This document shows positions 63,601-64,000 of a stretch of DNA of 64,000 bases, piece after piece. Source of the DNA: Agreia sp. VKM Ac-1783 (lineage in GTDB: Bacteria; Actinomycetota; Actinomycetes; Actinomycetales; Microbacteriaceae); NCBI RefSeq assembly GCF_900177765.1, contig NZ_FXWI01000002.1:62001-126000 (forward strand), in the 5' to 3' direction. The translations under genes were made by a program, and so were the position numbers. The notes under the pieces are model-generated. The model ran no database searches and had not been told where the DNA came from. It saw only the letters and a program-made list of their open reading frames with translations. Numbering within the stretch: the first letter of the stretch is position 1; each line of letters opens with the position of its first letter.

Positions 63601-64000
63601 TTATTTCAGCACGTAGATGACGAGGAACAGGCCGATCCAGACCACGTCGACGAAGTGCCAGTAGTACGAGACGACGATGGCGCTGGTCGCCTCTCGGTGT
63701 CCCATGTTCTTTACGGCGAAGATTCGGCCGATGACGAGCAGGAAGGCGATGAGGCCGCCTGTCACGTGGAGACCGTGGAAACCGGTGGTCAGGTAGAACG
63801 CAGATCCGTAGGCGCTGGAGCTCATCGAGATGCCCTCGGAGACGAGGGTGGCGTACTCGAAGATCTGGCCGGAGACGAAGATGGCGCCGAGCAGGTAAGT
63901 GAGGAAGAACCACTCGGTCGTGCCCCACTGGGTCGGCTTCCAACCGGTGGCGCGGGCTTGCAGACGCTCGGCAGCGAAGACACCGGCCTGACAGGTGAAC
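63601..64000 (-). CDS. ctaE: Cytochrome c oxidase subunit III (partial at window edge)
   Basis: The C-terminal 133 residues of the oxidase subunit III, open to the right edge. Visible: [42 protein letters not shown] and [21 protein letters not shown], the usual last helices, with the Glu and His of the family. It is the first known gene of the ctaE-qcrC-qcrA-qcrB minus-strand operon. The N-terminus lies outside the window. Confidence 0.95.
   Translation of the reverse strand, partial: FTCQAGVFAAERLQARATGWKPTQWGTTEWFFLTYLLGAIFVSGQIFEYATLVSEGISMSSSAYGSAFYLTTGFHGLHVTGGLIAFLLVIGRIFAVKNMGHREATSAIVVSYYWHFVDVVWIGLFLVIYVLK

Noticed and set aside
1-64000. CRISPR array, tRNA gene, IS element or prophage
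   Set aside because: No regularly spaced repeats, no cloverleaf-like sequence in the gaps, and no transposase or integrase was recognised.

Overview
The window is dense, high-GC, low-repeat chromosomal DNA from an actinobacterium, most likely a member of the Microbacteriaceae. The evidence is the actinobacterial division and cell wall cluster (mraZ to divIVA and dnaE), actinobacterial-type respiratory genes (ctaCDF, ctaE-qcrCAB), a GarA-FtsR pair, and a pknL/Rv2175c/idsA/aroG block whose order matches mycobacteria. MurE also has a non-standard specificity motif, which would fit a B-type peptidoglycan lineage. No IS element, prophage, CRISPR array, tRNA or rRNA gene was seen. No gene-free stretch exceeds 300 bases.

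Layout. 1-7100 holds small housekeeping and stress genes: a partial MscS channel, an HdeD-like membrane protein, a zinc alcohol dehydrogenase, a J-domain/NERD protein, an S4 RNA-binding protein, alkB behind a LexA box, an FMN reductase, a DUF1653 protein and a NUDIX-PIN/NYN fusion. 7170-10030 is the GarA/FtsR/MerR group and an orphan ParA ATPase. 10100-14000 holds pyc and def. 14000-15700 is a small module of a TetR regulator, a secreted chorismate mutase and an unknown 64-aa protein next to a perfect palindrome. 15767-25500 holds an acyl-CoA ligase, glucokinase, PlsC, class II DAHP synthase, a PASTA kinase, a LysM protein, the Rv2175c-like DNA-binding protein, a polyprenyl synthase and a DUF3040 protein.

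25570-45350 is the dcw cluster: mraZ-rsmH-ftsL-ftsI-murE-murF-mraY-murD-ftsW-murG-murC-ftsQ-ftsZ-yggS-sepF-yggT-divIVA-lspA-rluD, followed by dnaE. It is almost gap-free and mostly translationally coupled. A strong terminator precedes it, and its promoter carries three phased MraZ-type boxes. 48960-55440 holds a flavin reductase, hisD, nrdR, pyrD, a DUF1905/YdeI protein, a DUF3043 membrane protein, an M20 peptidase and an ErpA-type Fe-S carrier. 55600-64000 encodes the aa3 oxidase subunits II, I and IV on the plus strand and, on the minus strand, oxidase subunit III and the cytochrome bc1 complex. Together these are the parts of the actinobacterial bcc-aa3 supercomplex. A trpS gene of the auxiliary (TrpRS II) kind lies between the two halves.

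The most striking non-coding signal is upstream of trpS. A terminator closes the qcr operon. A -10 box then lies six bases before an 11-codon leader ORF (MTFNCSAWWLR) with tandem Trp codons. Mutually exclusive hairpins follow, and a last hairpin buries the trpS Shine-Dalgarno sequence. This looks like tryptophan-responsive attenuation of a tRNA synthetase gene. Other regulatory signals worth checking are a near-perfect LexA box on an apparently leaderless alkB, the MraZ boxes inside the mraZ promoter, and a 14-bp palindrome upstream of the chorismate mutase module.
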